Assembly (NCBI GenBank): GCA_964030785.1
Contig: CAXIQD010000050.1
Location: forward strand, 186,001 to 250,000
Origin: Siderastrea siderea
Lineage: Eukaryota > Cnidaria > Anthozoa > Scleractinia > Rhizangiidae
DNA length: 64,000 bases
Direction: 5' to 3'
Under the pieces are notes generated by a model. The model saw only the letters and a program-made list of their open reading frames with translations, made no database searches and was not told the origin of the DNA. A program made the translations under genes and the position numbers. This document shows positions 63,212 through 64,000 of the stretch, one piece after another (within the stretch, counting starts at the first letter, position 1; every line of letters starts with the position of its first letter).

Positions 63212-63217
63212 AGCGCG
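63212..63217. repeat. 6-bp target-site duplication AGCGCG, right
   Basis: Matches 36661-36666 exactly and directly abuts the element's right end. Confidence 0.92.
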
Positions 63218-63665
63218 CGAGAATTCAAAAAAATTGTCATAGAAACAGACGATTGACATCCACCAAAAATACATTAGGCCGTTGGGAAAAATTCCTTGAA
63301 GGGCACGTGTCAACCTCGTCCCCAGGGCCTTCTCCTCGTTCAAAATGGCGGTCGGAGAAATCTCTGGCCAAGCCTGCCAAAGTGGCTCCAAAAATTCGTT
63401 AGAATTTCGTCACGTAAACACGACGAAATGTCTTCGTTTCGTTTGAACAACGGTTTCCGAAGGCAGAAAACAAACAGGGCCGCCATACGCTGGAAACAAC
63501 CTCCGAAAAAGCCATTTCATCGTGTGTCACGTGACAAAATACTCCACGATTCTTGGAGTATTTCAGCGGCCTTGGCCAGGGGTTTCTCCGACCGCCATTT
63601 TGAACGAGGAGAAGGCCCTGGGGACGAGGTTGGGTGCGTGTTAGAGTAAACCGCTGCAAAACATA
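63218..63665. repeat. Right flank: dispersed repeat with ~62-bp inverted arms
   Basis: CAACCTCGTCCCCAGGGCCT (63311) through GGCCAAG is repeated inverted at 63571-63632 (ending GGACGAGGTTG). The part at 63225-63305 is an inverse relative of 35945-36035 on the left flank. It looks like a foldback or MITE-type element next to the insertion site. Confidence 0.75.
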
Positions 63666-64000
63666 TTGTGTACCGTATACCAAAAACGCTGTAGATTGAC
63701 TGTAAAATCTATTCCAGATAGGCTAATTATCTTCCAATGAGACAAGTGTTTAACCCTTCAAGCCCCAATATCGACATGCTTGTTCTCCTCACCCGATTCA
63801 CCATTCATTCTCACCATTCCATTTGGTAAGGAGAAATTAGATGCTTACCACTATTCGGGCTTAAAGGGTTAATGCATCCTCTTTCCTTGGTTGTAGGTGA
63901 TTTGTGCCAGTTTCAAATTTTCTTTTTTTAACTTTTCAATGAGATAAAATAGGTCTAGTCATGAAGACGGTTGATCTGGCTTTCGTATGTTTATCTTGTT
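63666..64000. other. No gene established; possible gene start at the edge
   Basis: An ATG at 63961 opens 13 codons (MKTVDLAFVCLSC) to the window end, hydrophobic like the start of a signal peptide. There is too little sequence to call. Confidence 0.25.

Overview
The window looks like a draft nuclear scaffold from an invertebrate animal, most likely an anthozoan cnidarian such as a stony coral. The evidence is AT-rich intergenic DNA, GT-AG introns with matching phases, many miniature inverted-repeat elements, tRNA-derived SINE-like DNA, and an assembly gap (N at 63001-63200). The species-level guess is inference. Almost everything recognisable is mobile or derived from mobile DNA. Only one gene looks like a plausible ordinary host gene, a small secreted-protein gene at 34312-35640.

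Left part (1-36666). Two adjoining minisatellites (62-bp and 103-bp units sharing a core) occupy 1.4-4.1 kb. They are followed on the minus strand by an intact Ulp1/SENP-type cysteine protease ORF (4193-5845) and a multi-exon gene of unknown function (7324-11596). A second, 5' fragment of the same unknown gene family lies at 24643-26373 on the plus strand. A GC-rich candidate transposon with inverted ends spans 12.3-17.6 kb and holds a QRICH1/ZMYM-like exon. An SGNH-hydrolase ORF (22894-23490) resembles those carried by retroelements. Three diverged copies of a ~1.3-kb repeat lie at 20.75-22.06 kb (inverted), 31.96-33.43 kb and 33.56-34.2 kb. The middle copy is split by a tRNA-bearing SINE with a clean target-site duplication.

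Right part (36667-63211). This is a ~26.5-kb Maverick/Polinton element (adintovirus-like endogenous DNA virus/transposon). It has ~1.6-kb terminal inverted repeats, 5'-AG...CT-3' termini and a perfect 6-bp target-site duplication, AGCGCG. It encodes the morphogenesis and integration set: retroviral-type integrase with a chromodomain, double-jelly-roll major capsid protein, three minor-capsid paralogues (one interrupted by a stop codon), adenain-like maturation protease and packaging ATPase. It also encodes several arginine-rich core-like proteins sharing a Q-x-G-G motif, a parvovirus-like phospholipase A2 domain, membrane and zinc-finger proteins, and a SLOG-like nucleotide-binding protein. 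A gene lies inside each terminal repeat.

No protein-primed DNA polymerase B is visible. Only a protein resembling the polymerase's N-terminal region remains (59585-60112). The left arm (38.3-45.2 kb) is low in coding capacity, rich in CGG-type and tandem repeats, and has been invaded by a 4.5-kb transposon without a visible transposase (40324-44831). The element therefore looks like a capsid-coding Maverick that is either replication-defective or relies on a polymerase supplied in trans. Many of its genes have a TATAAAA-like box about 35-60 bp before the start codon, suggesting individually transcribed short units.
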